Source: Azolla caroliniana
Taxonomy: Eukaryota; Polypodiophyta
Length of the DNA stretch: 64,000 nt
Assembly: GCA_043228905.1 (NCBI GenBank)
Contig: JBHGNT010000007.1
Coordinates: 8,866,001 to 8,930,000 of the forward strand
Reading direction: 5' to 3'
Below, piece by piece: positions 20,717 through 30,850 of this stretch. The translations under genes were made by a program, and so were the position numbers. Positions within the stretch are counted from its first letter, which is position 1. Every line of letters starts with the position of its first letter. The notes under the pieces were generated by a model. It was given only the letters and a program-made list of their open reading frames with translations, did not search any database and was not told the DNA's origin.

Positions 20717-21585
20717 TTTGCCTTGTTCGCTAAGACATGGTATGTGAATAACGTTTTTATTACTCGAGCCTTGCTAGGTAAATTCCAGGAGAAGAGTGTT
20801 CTACTCCTTTTCTTGCTAATAATCGCCTAATGTGGTGCCTTAATGAGGTTTTATGAGAAGGGTTGGTCTTGAACACCCTTCGAATGTAGTAATTAAATCA
20901 CGAGCAAGTGCGGGTCGTAGATCGATGTTTGGTGATGAGGAATGATATAGGAGGAACGAGGAAGTGATGAGGTTCGGTTAGGAGGAATATCTAGCATGGA
21001 TGTAATAAAAAATGTCCATTGTTTTCTCTTTGTTGGATATTTCTTTCTTTTTCTATTTTATTGTAATTAGCTTACCCTAGTGGTAAGTTGTTGCACTCAA
21101 GCAATACAAGTTTTTCTCACCTCTCTATTAGATACTTCATACATGTCTCTTAATATCATTAGATGCCATTGTGGAATGTAGGGGTTCAACCCATGATATC
21201 TTGGTTTCCACTGGGCAACCTTACCAACTGAGCTACATCCATTTGGGCTCTCTCTCTCACTTAATCTTCACACAACCCATACATACCCTTGATCAATTCG
21301 TCGAAATGGTTCAGATAGGAGTGGGTATATAATGAAGGTGCACACTTTACAGAGATGGTGGATCACAAAGATTAGTAAGAGATATCATTCATAAAAAAGA
21401 TTAATTAAGAGTTTACAACAAAACATGTGAGATAGTTGACACTCTTATTGAATACAAAAGAAAAGATAATAGGAGTATAGCCCAAAATTCTCTCTCTACT
21501 TGATTTTTCGAAAGTAATATTTATACATGTCATTCTCAAAGGTAATGCTTGTGTACCTTCTTGATATTAGATGTGGATTGATTGT
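20717..21585. other. Intergenic DNA containing one tRNA-like block
   Basis: Apart from the tRNA-like module at 21173-21240 and a short CT run after it, nothing recognisable was found. Confidence 0.5.
21173..21240 (-). other. tRNA-like sequence (SINE-like or LTR-derived)
   Basis: The minus strand begins GGATGTAGCTCAGTTGGTAA (an excellent A box) and ends with a T-arm-like ATGGGTTGAACCCC and TACATTCC, so the 5' GGATGTA and 3' TACATTC ends can pair as an acceptor stem. The anticodon arm is not credible, so it is not called a tRNA gene. It is closely similar to the module at 33186-33257, including flanking tgcca and ggaatgtaggg. Confidence 0.6.
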
Positions 21586-21589
21586 TTGC

Positions 21590-22330
21590 GCACTCATTAT
21601 GGGATCAAACAAAGTAGCTAATATAGAGGCCTAACTCGCATACCAATCCAACACCCAACAACATTTTACAAGTAGTTCGAAATAGGCCTCAAGTCAAATG
21701 CATTTATAGCTTCCTTGATGGATAAAATATAGAAATAGGGTAAGTGGTAGTTTGAGAACCAACTTCCCATCGAATTCTATTTCTCAACGAAAGACTTGCA
21801 GTGATTGTTTTCTCCAAAAATGGAGCCTAATTCATACATTCATTCAAAGTTAGTACTTACTTTCTTGACATTGCGTCTAGATTTATTATACTTGTTATGG
21901 GCACAATCTACACCGCACTACCAAAGTCTCCAACAGAAAGGCTCGACTCATGAAATAGAGCCCAGATGTGTTCTTGACATGAGCCCCAAGGAATTCTATG
22001 TGGATTCATCTAGTGCGAGGGCAAGCATTATGGGCACGCCGCACAACTTGTACCTACACTACCAAAGTCTTTAACACAAAGGCCCAACTCATGTACCAAC
22101 ACCCAAGTATATATTTTTTTTCCAAAAAAAACACCCAAGTATATTTAACAAGCTAGCTGAAATAGTGCTCAAATGCTTTCTTGACATAAGCCCATGGGAA
22201 TTCTATGTTCACCATGTTCGATGTTTCCTTAATAGATACACCAAGATAAATAGGACAAGTGGTAGTGTGGATTTTTTAGAGTCACCGTCGTATTCAATTT
22301 CTCGGTGGAAGGCATATAACAAATACTTCA
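21590..22330. repeat. Degenerate tandem duplications
   Basis: Three diverged copies share phrases such as ttatgggcac, actaccaaagtct, ccaactcatgtacca and gaaatag-gc-ca-atg with ttcttgacat and gaattctatgt. Unit about 240 bp, boundaries blurred. No coding content. Confidence 0.45.
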
Positions 22331-22592
22331 TTTCTTAAGAAATGGCACCGAATTCATGCATCCAAGCTTACTGGATAACATGTCAAACATTATTCCCCTA
22401 AAGCTAAATGATGTTAAAATTGAAGATGGATGGTGTCTGATGGAAGTTCTAGAAGACCTATAGGACAACTATTAGATCCTCACACATCCAATAATGATAG
22501 TGTGCAATGGTTTGAAAAGACCTAGAAAGAATCAAGTATGTTACACACACACACACACATTGTTGAGATATGGTGAGTGTAAAATGGAAAAA

Positions 22593-23276
22593 TGTTGAGA
22601 TGTCAAGTTTCACATGAAGTCAAGTTGGAGGTGAACACATGGAGAAATTGGAAGAAGAAGAAAATCAATACAACGATGAAACATAAGCTTAAATGGTGAA
22701 AGTTGGTCACTAGGTCAAATGGGTTCAAGGGTTTGATGCCCTTAAAAGTAACATTGGGGAAAATGGGATTTGAAATGTGCAAGAAAGAAGAAAGAAGAAT
22801 GGGGTAAACACACACATTGTTGAGATATGGTGAGTGTAAAATGGAAAAATGTTGAGATGTCAAGTTTCACATGAAGTTAAGTTGGAGGTGAACACATGGA
22901 GAAATTGGAAGAAGAAGAAAATCAATACAACGATGAAACATAAGCTTAAATGGTGAAAGTTGGTCACTAGGTCAAATGGGTTCAAGGGTTTGATGCCCAT
23001 TAAAAGTAACATTGGGGAAAATGGGATTTGAAATGTGCAAGAAAGAAGAATGAAGCAATGTTGAGGTGTCAAGTTTCACATGAAGTCAAGTTGGAAGTGA
23101 ACACATGGAGAAATTGGAAGAAGAAGAAAATCAATACAACGATGAAACATAAGCTTAAATGGTGAAAGTTGGTCACTAGGTCAAATGGGTTCAAGGGTTT
23201 GATGCCCTTAAAAGTAACATTGGGGAAAATGGAATTTGCAATGTGCAAGAAAGAAGAATGAAGCATGGGGTATATA
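22593..23276. repeat. Three-copy tandem repeat, ~210-257 bp unit
   Basis: Units start at 22593, 22850 and 23059 with the shared opening tgttgag[at/gt]gtcaagtttcac. The first unit carries an extra ~47 bp (tgttgagatatggtgagtg...), explaining the 257 versus 209 bp spacing. Copies are nearly identical over about 200 bp, so the amplification is recent. The minus-strand frames in each unit are the same short hydrophobic peptide and are probably not genes. Confidence 0.9.
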
Positions 23277-23309
23277 CAAAAAAAATTATGTATATTTAAC
23301 CAAATGCAC

Positions 23310-23346
23310 CTCTGGGGACTAGTGGCGGTGCCACTAGTCCCCAGAG
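23310..23346. repeat. Perfect hairpin, 17-bp arms with 3-nt loop
   Basis: Left arm 23310-23326 (ctctggggactagtggc), loop ggt, right arm 23330-23346 is its exact reverse complement. The inner ends read CACTAGTCCCC outward, like ends of CACTA-type or foldback elements. It lies just past the tandem repeats. Confidence 0.8.
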
Positions 23347-24057
23347 AGTTCTTAAAAGCTATAAAACAAGGAAGTGAGCTCATTGTCAAAGGTTGACACT
23401 CTGGGAAATTGAATGACCAAGCTTCAACGTTTGATGGAATTACGAATCACAAAGGTGCTTGAGAAGCCTACGACGATCAAGGTGACATGTTAAAAGATCA
23501 AAGATTTATCACGCTAATCTCCCAAGATATTCTCCCAAATTCCTTTTCATATTTTTTATCCTTCTCATCCTATGTGTAAGAAAACAATTGTATCTTGATT
23601 TTGTTCCATGAATTTATTGTAACATGTGAAAACTATTACCACCCTTCATGCATGAAACTCTATGTATATGGGAAAGGATGTAAATTGCATTTTAGTGATT
23701 CAAGGCTAAACAAAGATTGCTACTGAATTTTTGGTGCGAAAATCCAAGCACCGGAGGCAAAACTACACTCAAAACTATCTACTTTTTTTCTTTTTCAAAA
23801 TGAAGCTACTTTCCCATTACTTAGGAAGGATTATTACAAAGAGACTATACAAGGAGGCTTATACACAAAACGGGAAATCTCCCTCCAATCAAGATCAAGA
23901 AAATGAGACTACTTACATAGCCTTTCAAACTGACTACCTAAAGTAAGTAGATACCTCTAGCTAAAAGCAGTGGCCTTTAGTGTCGGTCAGTATGAGCCAA
24001 TCCTAGGGCCTACAACAAAGGGAGGGTGGCATGTGAGAAGGAAACAACCAACATGGG
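23347..24057. other. Intergenic, no recognisable feature
   Basis: AT-rich DNA between the hairpin and the LINE remnant; it may include LINE 3' untranslated sequence near 23960-24057, but nothing proves this. Confidence 0.4.
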
Positions 24058-24907
24058 GGCTAGTAGTTCCATCTCGGGCCACTTCCTCCTAGCGTCACCA
24101 TAGGCGTGTTCTGCCATTTTTGCCAAAAGCGCAAATGGGTAGTGACCACATCATTGGATTGGTTGCATACCTCGTCCAATTGCCCTCGTAGGCTGCTGAT
24201 AAACGCGAACCATATATCCATGATTACTTCCTCTAGGGGCTGTACCAAATCTTGGAAAACCTTTAAGCATCGTGCTTTCCAGGCATACCACAAGGTGAAG
24301 CCTACGATCAACCTCCAAATTTCCAGGAACCTAGGGGATGCGGACAACAAGTGTCTCTCAAAACGGATCTTGACGATTTTGCCTCTCGTGCATACATAGG
24401 CTTTCGTCCACCTATCAACCGAGTGATCAATCCATCGCAACACTCCACGATGTTGTTCCTTCCACTTCACATGCCGCAAGGAGGTGAGTGACTCTGTCCC
24501 ATACATTTTGAGCTTGAGGGCAATCCCAAAGACAGTGTCTCTGAGACTCAATAGGTGAAGAGCAAAGTGGACAACCTATTGGGCCGCCACTTTTACCTAG
24601 CCATTCGCCAACGGGAACCACATTATGACCGATCTGCCACTAAAAGAGCTTGATCTTTTCAAGCATGTGGAGACACCAAAGACCCTTCCAAAAGGTAATG
24701 AGCACCTCGTCAGGGATGCCCAATGTTCGCCATCCATTACGAAGGGGACCATCGTAAAGTCCACCCCAATTTAGTGCTATATTCGAAGAAGTGGCGGAGT
24801 TTGCCATTATGTTTCCACCTAAAATCCCCTAGGTCCCATTCTAGTTCGACGAGGGAACGAGAACCGTATACCCATAACTTTCAATGGGGTTCCACCTTAG
24901 TAACATC
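24058..24907 (-). pseudogene. LINE ORF2 remnant, 3' portion
   Basis: The minus strand encodes the C-terminal end of a plant non-LTR reverse transcriptase: WGGLYDGPLRNGWRTLG, WQIGHNVVPVGEWL, and the zinc-binding zf-RVT block CPLCSSPIESQRHCLWDC, then a Trp-rich tail (WYAWKARCLKVFQ). There are in-frame stops, so it is dead. Copia-III is inserted at 24907; the rest of the LINE resumes at 30253. Confidence 0.75.
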
Positions 24908-25216
24908 TGTTGGGATATCGGTCCCTCCGGATGGGATGTCCGGAGATGAATGACGGCAAGCCCGGTTTCGGCTACGGAGCCGGATGATGAAGACCCTGGC
25001 TACGGAGCCGGATGACGAAGACCCCGGCTACGGAGCCGGACGACGAATGTACCCGGAGAGAGAGATCCGGATGCGGGGACATATTTGTGAATATGTTTGC
25101 CAAGGGCCCTTGAGGCTATATTTGTAAATAGCCCGAAAGTCATATGTGTATAAATATGACTTAGGGCAAACTGTTGAAAGTTGTTGTTGCTCATTTTTCC
25201 TGCGTAGTGAGAGCAG

Positions 25217-25257
<41 letters not shown>

Positions 25258-25522
25258 GAAGAGGTCGTTGCCTCTGTGTATTACCGCCGCCTATGGCGAA
25301 GACAGTGAGTTCAAGGTCGTTGCCTTGAAGCTTCACCATTGTACATCTCTGTTCATAGTGATAGTTGGAGTTTGAGGACTCCCGTGGTTTTTCCCAGTTA
25401 GGGTTTTCCACGTAAAACATCCTGCGTACCTTTCTTTCTATTGTTTTCGTGCATTGTTGTATTTCCCGTTTTTCTGTGAATCGATCCTGTTCCTCGGTTG
25501 TGGCCGAGCACTGTGTTCATCA
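24908..25522 (+). repeat. Copia-III 5' LTR
   Basis: TGTTGGGATA ... GTTCATCA, 615 bp. Near its start are three 28-bp tandem repeats around ggctacggagccgga (about 24968-25045). A TATA box lies at 25149-25156 and a GA microsatellite at about 25215-25256. Confidence 0.95.
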
Positions 25523-25525
25523 AAT

Positions 25526-25537
25526 TCGTATCAGAGC
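25526..25537 (+). other. Copia-III primer binding site (iMet-type, one mismatch)
   Basis: TCGTATCAGAGC, 3 nt after the LTR, matches the standard TGGTATCAGAGC site at 11 of 12 positions. Confidence 0.75.
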
Positions 25538-25553
25538 GACGGTAACACAGAAA

Positions 25554-28500
25554 ATGGAAGGCGGCAGCAGTGGGCAGCCGGGGATGATGGTGCTGAATGC
25601 GCAGAACTACGCCGACTGGAAGATAAAGATGGAAGACCTTCTCATCGTCCGAGACCTGTACGAACCGATCGACAATGCCGAGATACCCAAGGGGGTAATA
25701 GAGTCGGAGTGGAAGCTCCTGAACCGGAAAGCTGTAGCGACGATCCGGCAATATGTCGATGTAAGTGTCCTGCAACATGTGGCGAACGATACGAACGCCT
25801 ATGAGATGTGGAAGAAGCTGTCGGGTCTCTACGAGAGGAAGAATGCGTTGAACCGGACCTCCCTGATGAGGAAGATAGTGAACCTCAAGTACCGGGACGG
25901 CGAGAGTATGGTGGAACACGTGAGCACGTTCATGGGATTCGTGAACCAGCTTGCGGCGATCAAGTTCCCGTTGGAGGATGCAATGCAAGCCATCATCCTG
26001 ATGTGTACATTGCCGGACAGCTGGGAGAACTTGGTGGTGACTCTCAGCACCTCCTGCACCGAAGATAACTTGTCCCTACAAACGGTAAAGACAAGTATTT
26101 TGAACGAAGAAGCGCGTCGGAGAGATAAGGAACAGGTTTCCGATCCGAAGGCGCTGCTTACCGAATCGGAACGGGGAAGACAATGGAACCGGAGTCCGCA
26201 AAGACGGGAGAAGTCGGGGACCCGGTCGCAGTCAAGAGGAAGACCCACATGCTTCCACTGTGGGAAGCCGGGGCACTTCCGGAAGAATTGTCGGCATTAC
26301 CGAAAGGACAACGGAGCCGACGACCCCGATTCGAAGAAGTCACCGGAGAGAAACGGTGCATACCGGGGAGCCATGGACCGGAGAGGTCCGGATCGGCGAG
26401 GGCAGGACCGGAAAGGAACGACGGCACTCGCGGCAAGTGAAGAAGAGATAATGCTCATTACCGAAGAGAGGGAGCTGAACCTTGCCGGTGAAGAGATGAC
26501 CTGGGTGGTCGATTCCGGAGCGTCGTTCCACCTGACCCCGGAGAAGAAATACTTCTCATCCTACACAGCCGGTGAGCACGGCTGTGTCCGGATGGGAAAT
26601 GAAGGTACATGCCGGATTGCCGGCATAGGAGACGTGTGGCTGATGACATCAACCGGATGCAAGATGCTGCTGAAGGATGTTCGACACGTTCCGGAGGTTC
26701 GATTGAACCTGATTTCGGCCGGGAGGCTAGATGATGAAGGCTACACAGGTAGCATCCGGAACGGTGTAATGAAGTTCAGCAAGGGGAGCCTGATAGTGGC
26801 TCGGGCCCGGAAGATCAACACTCTGTACCTCATGAATTCCCGGCTATGTCCGGAGGAACTGAACGTGGCAGCTGACACTGCCGGTGAGCTGTGGCACAAG
26901 AGACTGTGCCACATGAGTGAGAAGGGGATGAAGAGGCTTGCAGAAGACAACCTTATTCCAGTGAAGCATGTGCACCTGGAGAAGTGCACCGATTGCCTGG
27001 CCGGTAAACAGAACCGAACCTCCTTCCACTCAAGGCCACCGACGAGACGAAGCGCACCATTGGAGTTGGTGCACACTGACGTGTGTCAAGTAGAAACGAA
27101 GTCACATGGCGGAGCCCAGTACTTCGTGACTTTCATTGATGATCACAGCCGGAAGCTGTGGACAGCACCGTTGAAGACAAAGGACCAAGTATTGTCCGTC
27201 TTCAAAGAACTCCACGCGAGAGTGGAAAGGGAATCCGGCAAGAAGCTGAAAGCGATACGAGCGGATAACGGAGGGGAATACCGGGGGCAGTTCCAGGAGT
27301 ACTGTCGCTCGAAGGGAATCCGGCTCGAGTTTACTGTGCCGAAGACGCCGGAACTGAACGGGCTGGCCGAGAGGATGAACCGGACCATAATGGAGAGGGT
27401 CCGGAGTATGCTGGCGCATGCGGAATTACCCAAGGGGTTTTGGGCTGAGGCAATGTCAACGGCGACATACGTGATAAACAGATCACCCTCAGTACCTTTG
27501 GACGGAGACACGCCGCAGAAAGTGTGGACCGGTAAGGAAGTGTCCTACCGGCACCTGAAGGTGTTCGGGTGTCTCGCATACGTGCATGTGGCAAAGGACC
27601 GGAGAGGAAAGTTAGATCCAAAGACCCGGCCATGCATATTCCTCGGTTACGGCGACGACGAGTTCGGCTACCGAGTATGGGACCCGGTCGACAAGAAGAT
27701 ATTCAGGAGTCGAGATATCATCTTCATGGAGGACAAGACACTCGCCGACTGGGAGTCGGAGAAGAAGATGAAGAGCTCCAAGTCGACCGGTGAGGATAAA
27801 CTCTACGAGGAGCAGTCCCGACCGGTAAGGGACCGGTTAGCACTCGAGGATCCGGCCGAAGACGGTGAAGAAACAGGACCGGCCGAAGAAGATGAAAATG
27901 ATACCGGAACCGGCCCCGATCCCGAAACGGATTCGGACGAAGAAGAATCGGAAGAACCGGTTACCGAAGCTCCGGAACGGAGATATCCTCTAAGAGAGAG
28001 AAGGGCCCCCCGGAGATTTCCGGAACCAGAGCACGTGCTGCTAACCGACGAGGGGGAGCCAGAGAGCTTTGAAGAAGCAAAGCATGACACCCAGAGCCGC
28101 AAATGGTTGAGTGCCATGCAGGACGAGATGGATTCCCTGCATGAGAACCACACATATGAACTTGTGGAGTTGCCGAAAGGAAAGCGGGCACTTCGAAACA
28201 AGTGGGTGTTCAAGCTGAAACCGGGAGATGCCGGAAACCCCCCGAGATACAAAGCCAGGATCGTGGTGAAGGGGTTTCAGCAGAAGAAGGGTGTCGACTT
28301 CGACGAGATATTTGCCCCGGTAGTGAAGATGACCTCCATCCGGACGGTGCTGAGCATAGCGGCAAGCATGGACCTCGAGGTAGAACAGATGGACGTGAAG
28401 ACGGCATTCCTTCACGGTGACCTCGAAGAAGAGATCTACATGCAGCAACCGGAAGGATTCGAGAAGAAAGGGAAGGAGCACCTGGTATGCCGGTTGAAGA

Positions 28501-29627
28501 AGAGCCTTTACGGTCTGAAGCAGGCTCCCCGGCAATGGTACCGGAAATTCGACTCTTTCATGACAGACGAAGGGTACCACAAAACGCAGTCCGATCACTG
28601 CGTGTTTGTGAAGAAGTTCGAAGGAGGAGACTTTCTAATACTCCTCCTGTACGTGGACGACATGTTGATCGTCGGACGGGACCAGGTCAAGATACGGATG
28701 CTGAAGAAGGCTCTTCACCGAACCTTCTCAATGAAGGACTTGGGTCCGGCGAGGCAAATACTAGGGATGCACATCATCCGGGACCGGAAGAAGAAGCAGT
28801 TGTGGCTGTCACAGGAGAAGTATGTGACAAAGGTGCTTCAACGGTTCAACATGTCGGAAGCAAGACCGGTCGGGTCGACCCTCCCGGCAAACTGCAAGTT
28901 ATCTGGCAAGCAAAGTCCCAAGACAAAAGTTGAGAAGGAGGATATGATGAAGATACCATATGCCTCTGCCGTCGGGAGCTTGATGTACGCAATGGTGTGT
29001 ACAAGACCAGACATAGGATATGCAGTCGGAGTGGTGAGCCGGTACATGAGCAATCCCGGCAAAGAGCACTGGAACGCGGTCAAGTGGATACTCCGATATC
29101 TGAAGGGCACGGCAAACGTGTGCCTCCGATTCGGCTCCGGTAAGCCCGAACTCGACGGCTTTACCGACTCGGATATGTCGGCTGATGCAGATACCAGCCG
29201 GTCCACATCAGGGTATGTGATGACGTATGCAGGGGGAGCTGTTTCGTGGCAGTCGAGGCTGCAGAAAACGGTTGCGTTGTCAACCACGGAGGCGGAGTAC
29301 ATGGCGGCTGTTGAAGCCGGCAAGGAAATAATATGGATGAAGGACTTCATTAGAGAGCTCGGTATCCGGCAGGAGGAGTACCGGCTCTACTGCGACAGTC
29401 AGAGTGCCATCCACCTTGCGAAGAACGCGGCCTACCATTCCCGGACGAAACACATCCAACGTAGATACCACTGGATCCGGGAAAGGATAGAAGACAAGGA
29501 GTTCGTGCTGACGAAGATCCACACGGACGAGAACGGGTCGGATATGCTGACCAAGGTGCTCACACCCGACAAGCTGGAAGCATGCCGGAAGAGAATCGGA
29601 TTGGAGAGACATCCCATGCCGAAGTGA
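25554..29627 (+). CDS. Copia-III gag-pol polyprotein
   Basis: 1357 residues from the first ATG after the primer site (the frame is also open upstream into the LTR). Order: gag of the UBN2 type (NAQNYADWKIKMEDLL near the start), zinc knuckle CFHCGKPGHFRKNC at about 233, aspartic protease VVDSGASFHL at about 318, GAG-pre-integrase (LWHKRLCHM, about 446), integrase core with the D-D-E set (HTDVC about 507, DNGGEY about 570, ERMNRT about 605), RT with YVDD at 1033, and RNase H (GFTDSDMSADADTSRSTSGY, about 1201). The polyprotein would package the RNA, process itself, copy the RNA to DNA and integrate it. No frameshift or stop. Neighbouring copia copies are all broken. Confidence 0.95.
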   Translation: MEGGSSGQPGMMVLNAQNYADWKIKMEDLLIVRDLYEPIDNAEIPKGVIESEWKLLNRKAVATIRQYVDVSVLQHVANDTNAYEMWKKLSGLYERKNALNRTSLMRKIVNLKYRDGESMVEHVSTFMGFVNQLAAIKFPLEDAMQAIILMCTLPDSWENLVVTLSTSCTEDNLSLQTVKTSILNEEARRRDKEQVSDPKALLTESERGRQWNRSPQRREKSGTRSQSRGRPTCFHCGKPGHFRKNCRHYRKDNGADDPDSKKSPERNGAYRGAMDRRGPDRRGQDRKGTTALAASEEEIMLITEERELNLAGEEMTWVVDSGASFHLTPEKKYFSSYTAGEHGCVRMGNEGTCRIAGIGDVWLMTSTGCKMLLKDVRHVPEVRLNLISAGRLDDEGYTGSIRNGVMKFSKGSLIVARARKINTLYLMNSRLCPEELNVAADTAGELWHKRLCHMSEKGMKRLAEDNLIPVKHVHLEKCTDCLAGKQNRTSFHSRPPTRRSAPLELVHTDVCQVETKSHGGAQYFVTFIDDHSRKLWTAPLKTKDQVLSVFKELHARVERESGKKLKAIRADNGGEYRGQFQEYCRSKGIRLEFTVPKTPELNGLAERMNRTIMERVRSMLAHAELPKGFWAEAMSTATYVINRSPSVPLDGDTPQKVWTGKEVSYRHLKVFGCLAYVHVAKDRRGKLDPKTRPCIFLGYGDDEFGYRVWDPVDKKIFRSRDIIFMEDKTLADWESEKKMKSSKSTGEDKLYEEQSRPVRDRLALEDPAEDGEETGPAEEDENDTGTGPDPETDSDEEESEEPVTEAPERRYPLRERRAPRRFPEPEHVLLTDEGEPESFEEAKHDTQSRKWLSAMQDEMDSLHENHTYELVELPKGKRALRNKWVFKLKPGDAGNPPRYKARIVVKGFQQKKGVDFDEIFAPVVKMTSIRTVLSIAASMDLEVEQMDVKTAFLHGDLEEEIYMQQPEGFEKKGKEHLVCRLKKSLYGLKQAPRQWYRKFDSFMTDEGYHKTQSDHCVFVKKFEGGDFLILLLYVDDMLIVGRDQVKIRMLKKALHRTFSMKDLGPARQILGMHIIRDRKKKQLWLSQEKYVTKVLQRFNMSEARPVGSTLPANCKLSGKQSPKTKVEKEDMMKIPYASAVGSLMYAMVCTRPDIGYAVGVVSRYMSNPGKEHWNAVKWILRYLKGTANVCLRFGSGKPELDGFTDSDMSADADTSRSTSGYVMTYAGGAVSWQSRLQKTVALSTTEAEYMAAVEAGKEIIWMKDFIRELGIRQEEYRLYCDSQSAIHLAKNAAYHSRTKHIQRRYHWIRERIEDKEFVLTKIHTDENGSDMLTKVLTPDKLEACRKRIGLERHPMPK

Positions 29628-29637
29628 AGGGGGAGTT

Positions 29638-29946
29638 TGTTGGGATATCGGTCCCTCCGGATGGGATGTCCGGAGATGAATGACGGCAAGCCCGGTTTCG
29701 GCTACGGAGCCGGATGATGAAGACCCCGGCTACGGAGCCGGATGACGAAGACCCCGGCTACAGAGCCGGACGACGAATGTACCCGGAGAGAGAGATCCGG
29801 ATGCGGGGACATATTTGTAAATATGTTTGCCAAGGGCCCTTGAGGCTATATTTGTAAATAGCCCGAAAGTCATATGTGTATAAATATGACTTAGGGCAAA
29901 CTGTTGAAAGTTGTTGTTGCTCATTTTTCCTGCGTAGTGAGAGCAG

Positions 29947-29987
<41 letters not shown>

Positions 29988-30252
29988 GAAGAGGTCGTTG
30001 CCTCTGTGTATTACCGCCGCCTATGGCGAAGACAGTGAGTTCAAGGTCGTTGCCTTGAAGCTTCACCATTGTACATCTCTGTTCATAGTGATAGTTGGAG
30101 TTTGAGGACTCCCGTGGTTTTTCCCAGTTAGGGTTTTCCACGTAAAACATCCTGCGTACCTTTCTTTCTATTGTTTTCGTGCATTGTTGTATTTCCCGTT
30201 TTTCTGTGAATCGATCCTGTTCCTCGGTTGTGGCCGAGCACTGTGTTCATCA
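29638..30252 (+). repeat. Copia-III 3' LTR
   Basis: 615 bp, same features as the 5' copy. Differences noticed are all transitions (ccctgg/ccccgg, ctacggag/ctacagag, ttgtgaat/ttgtaaat). Confidence 0.95.
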
Positions 30253-30850
30253 ACATTTGGGTCTGTCTTCCAGATGTTATCAACCTGCGCCACGACTTGA
30301 ACTGGGTGCCAAGTGCCCCACTCTGACTCTCCCCAAAAAATGTATCTCTTCCCGATCCACTCACGCCCTTCAACAACTTAACCATTCCAGCCTCATCAAA
30401 GAGACCGAACCATGCATCTTCTCGCACTTCCCCCATCGGAACCCTATCAACTGCCTCAGTTATCAATCTCCGCATTTTCGTAGCTCCCTTGAGGGGAGGG
30501 AATGGGTCCTCCTAGGCTCCCCTTGTAGCAACGATGCGTCTCCAATAGCCTATAGAGTGAAGCCTTGTCTGCGCCAACTTTCCCCATGCGAGGCCCTTAA
30601 GTTGCCTAACATCATGTCGTCACTTGTTCGCACCTGAGGATTCCAAAATAAAGTGTCTAGTCCACTCAATTAGTGTCTCCGGGGTGTGTTTGAGCAAATG
30701 TTGTTGCACATGACACCATGCCTGCAAGATGGTGTTTGTTACCCTGTCCTCCGGTTGACAAGCCATCTTGGGTGGGACTCCCCTCGTGCAACACCTCAAA
30801 ATTGTCTACTTGGAAAGAGTCAAGTTTCATTCCTAGACTTCTTGAATGAT
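30253..30850 (-). pseudogene. LINE ORF2 remnant, upstream portion
   Basis: Resumes the minus-strand LINE reading interrupted by Copia-III (for example AWCHVQQHLLKHTPETLIEW and the FILESSG segment). Stops and frameshifts are frequent. The 5' limit is uncertain; no RT catalytic motif could be identified. Confidence 0.5.

Larger units (their letters stand above)
24908..30252 (+). mobile_element. Copia-III, intact young Ty1/copia element
   Basis: Two 615-bp LTRs with only about three differences that I noticed, flanked by ACATC and ACATT (5-bp duplication with one C/T mismatch). It has a primer site, one uninterrupted gag-pol frame and a polypurine tract (gaagggggag). All catalytic motifs are present. 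This is the only copia element in the window with an intact frame and a strong candidate for an element active until recently. It is inserted in a LINE remnant. Confidence 0.97.

Noticed and set aside
22603-23389. Three similar minus-strand ORFs with hydrophobic peptide
   Set aside because: They are the same tandem repeat read three times; no homology recognised and no start context.
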